Shown here one piece after another: positions 5,076-5,898 of a stretch of DNA of 5,898 nucleotides. The translations under genes were made by a program, and so were the position numbers. Every line of letters starts with the position of its first letter. Within the stretch, counting starts at the first letter, position 1. Under the pieces are notes generated by a model. The model worked only from the letters and a program-made list of their open reading frames with translations. It made no database searches and was not told the DNA's origin. This stretch comes from Desulfovibrio desulfuricans (GTDB lineage: Bacteria; Desulfobacterota; Desulfovibrionia; Desulfovibrionales; Desulfovibrionaceae), in NCBI GenBank assembly GCA_003251995.1, contig QKDT01000190.1, positions 1 through 5,898 of the forward strand. The letters are read 5' to 3'.

Positions 5076-5101
5076 GCTGTTTGTCCACAGGTTCAAACAG
5101 C
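5076..5101. repeat. Hairpin GCTGTTTG / CAAACAGC after gmk
   Basis: Perfect 8-base arms (5076-5083 and 5094-5101) enclose a 10-base loop, starting 3 bases after the gmk stop. No T-run follows, so it is not a classical terminator; it may protect the upstream mRNA 3' end or act as an attenuating or processing structure before pyrF. Confidence 0.6.
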
Positions 5102-5107
5102 CTGGTC

Positions 5108-5122
5108 GCTCTGTCACAGAGC
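5108..5122. repeat. Palindrome GCTCTGT-C-ACAGAGC before pyrF
   Basis: A perfect 7-base dyad around one central base, 6 bases after the previous hairpin and 78 bases before the pyrF start codon. As RNA it would be a 6-pair stem with a TCA loop; as DNA it has the compact symmetry of a repressor operator. No T-run follows. Confidence 0.5.
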
Positions 5123-5200
5123 TGGCATGCTGAAAATTAAACCGCATATCTTGCTCGCACAGCCGGTTTTCAGGCCACGCGCAGAATTACAGGAAGTAAC

Positions 5201-5898
5201 ATGCCCACACAGCAGCATCAACCGCAACTGGCGGTAGCTCTGGATTTTCCCGAAAAACAGATGGCGCTCACGCTTGCGCGGCAACTACGCGGCACGGCAC
5301 CCTGGTGCAAGGTGGGCATGGAGCTGTTTACCCTTGCAGGCCCCGGCTTGTTGGGAGAACTGTCAGACATGGGCTTCAATGTTTTTCTTGATCTCAAGTT
5401 TTATGACATTCCCAACACTGTGGCGCAGGCGGTTAAAGCCGCTGCGGCAGTGGGCGTTAACATGCTGACTCTGCACTGCCAGGGCGGCGAGCGCATGTGC
5501 CGCGCGGCGGCAGAGGCAGCAGCCGGCGTTGCCGGGCCAAGGCCTCTGCTCTTTGGCGTAACGGTGCTTACAAGTTTTGCGCCAGGTGAAATGCCAGGCA
5601 TCGAGGCAACGCCCGCTGATTTTGCTTTGTCTCTGGCCCAACAGGCCGAGCAGTGGGGGCTTGACGGCGTGGTCTGCTCCGGACACGAGGCAACCGCCAT
5701 CAAGGCCAATTGCCCCGGCCTGCGTTGCCTTTGCCCGGGAATCCGCCCCGCGGGTTCCGCAGCGGGCGACCAGCGCCGCGTCATGACGCCCGCCCTGGCA
5801 ATTGCTGCTGGGGCAGACTATCTGGTTGTGGGCAGGCCCATCACTGCCGCGCCCAATCCGGTGGAAGTAGCCAAGCAGATCACGGAAGAAATGGCCTC
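5201..5898 (+). CDS. pyrF: Orotidine-5'-phosphate decarboxylase, cut by the right edge
   Basis: An open frame from ATG 5201 runs to the window edge with 232 complete codons and no stop. PyrF decarboxylates OMP to UMP, the last step of de novo pyrimidine synthesis, in the cytoplasm as a TIM-barrel dimer. Visible active-site residues are Asp15 (VALDF), Lys37 (CKVGMELF) and the hallmark LDLKFYDIPNT at 63-73 with Asp64, Lys66 and Asp69. Phosphate-binding parts are PGIRP (179-183) and VVGRPI (209-214) with Arg212. VLTS (122-125) is also typical. Since the family is about 230-245 residues long, only a few codons should be missing. AGGAAG at 5191-5196 supports the start. The gene lies 128 bases after gmk; it may be read through from the yicC promoter, but the hairpins between them leave that open. 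No strong separate promoter is seen. Confidence 0.96.
   Translation, partial: MPTQQHQPQLAVALDFPEKQMALTLARQLRGTAPWCKVGMELFTLAGPGLLGELSDMGFNVFLDLKFYDIPNTVAQAVKAAAAVGVNMLTLHCQGGERMCRAAAEAAAGVAGPRPLLFGVTVLTSFAPGEMPGIEATPADFALSLAQQAEQWGLDGVVCSGHEATAIKANCPGLRCLCPGIRPAGSAAGDQRRVMTPALAIAAGADYLVVGRPITAAPNPVEVAKQITEEMA

Overview
The window reads as a moderately GC-rich chromosomal stretch from a sulfate-reducing Desulfovibrio-type bacterium (Desulfovibrionaceae, formerly Deltaproteobacteria). That placement is inferred from protein style and from the gene order yicC - remA-like (DUF370) - gmk - pyrF, which is familiar in that group. No database was consulted. I see no transposase, integrase, CRISPR array, rRNA or tRNA.

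Left part (1-1770): the first 179 bases hold the start of a minus-strand gene for an exported protein that leaves the window on the left. A 59-base divergent spacer separates it from a plus-strand tRNA methylthiotransferase gene of the MtaB/MiaB radical-SAM family (239-1708). That gene ends at a strong terminator that works in both directions (1732-1770).

Middle part (1771-3211): a DJ-1/PfpI-family gene runs on the minus strand (1860-2441). A nested hairpin lies after its stop, and a small-hairpin leader and promoter lie before it. A gene-free stretch of about 500 bases follows (2442-2950). It is rich in inverted repeats, including a possible three-way-junction fold at 2773-2830, and leads to a small FmdB-type zinc-ribbon gene (2951-3211).

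Right part (3212-5898): a good sigma70-like promoter (3269-3297) precedes a tight cluster of yicC (endoribonuclease family), a RemA-like DUF370 gene, gmk (guanylate kinase) and pyrF (orotidine-5'-phosphate decarboxylase, cut by the right edge). The first three genes are 2 bases apart or overlap by 1 base and are almost certainly co-transcribed. pyrF follows after 128 bases holding two tandem hairpins. Gmk and PyrF act in purine and pyrimidine nucleotide synthesis. YicC and the RemA-like protein point to RNA turnover and regulation coupled to them.

Most of this is ordinary housekeeping sequence. The points worth a second look are the structured intergenic DNA at 2749-2860, the RemA-like gene locked between yicC and gmk, the apparently leaderless mtaB start, the cut-off exported protein, and the hairpins before pyrF. 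I did not find convincing evidence of a wholly new system.
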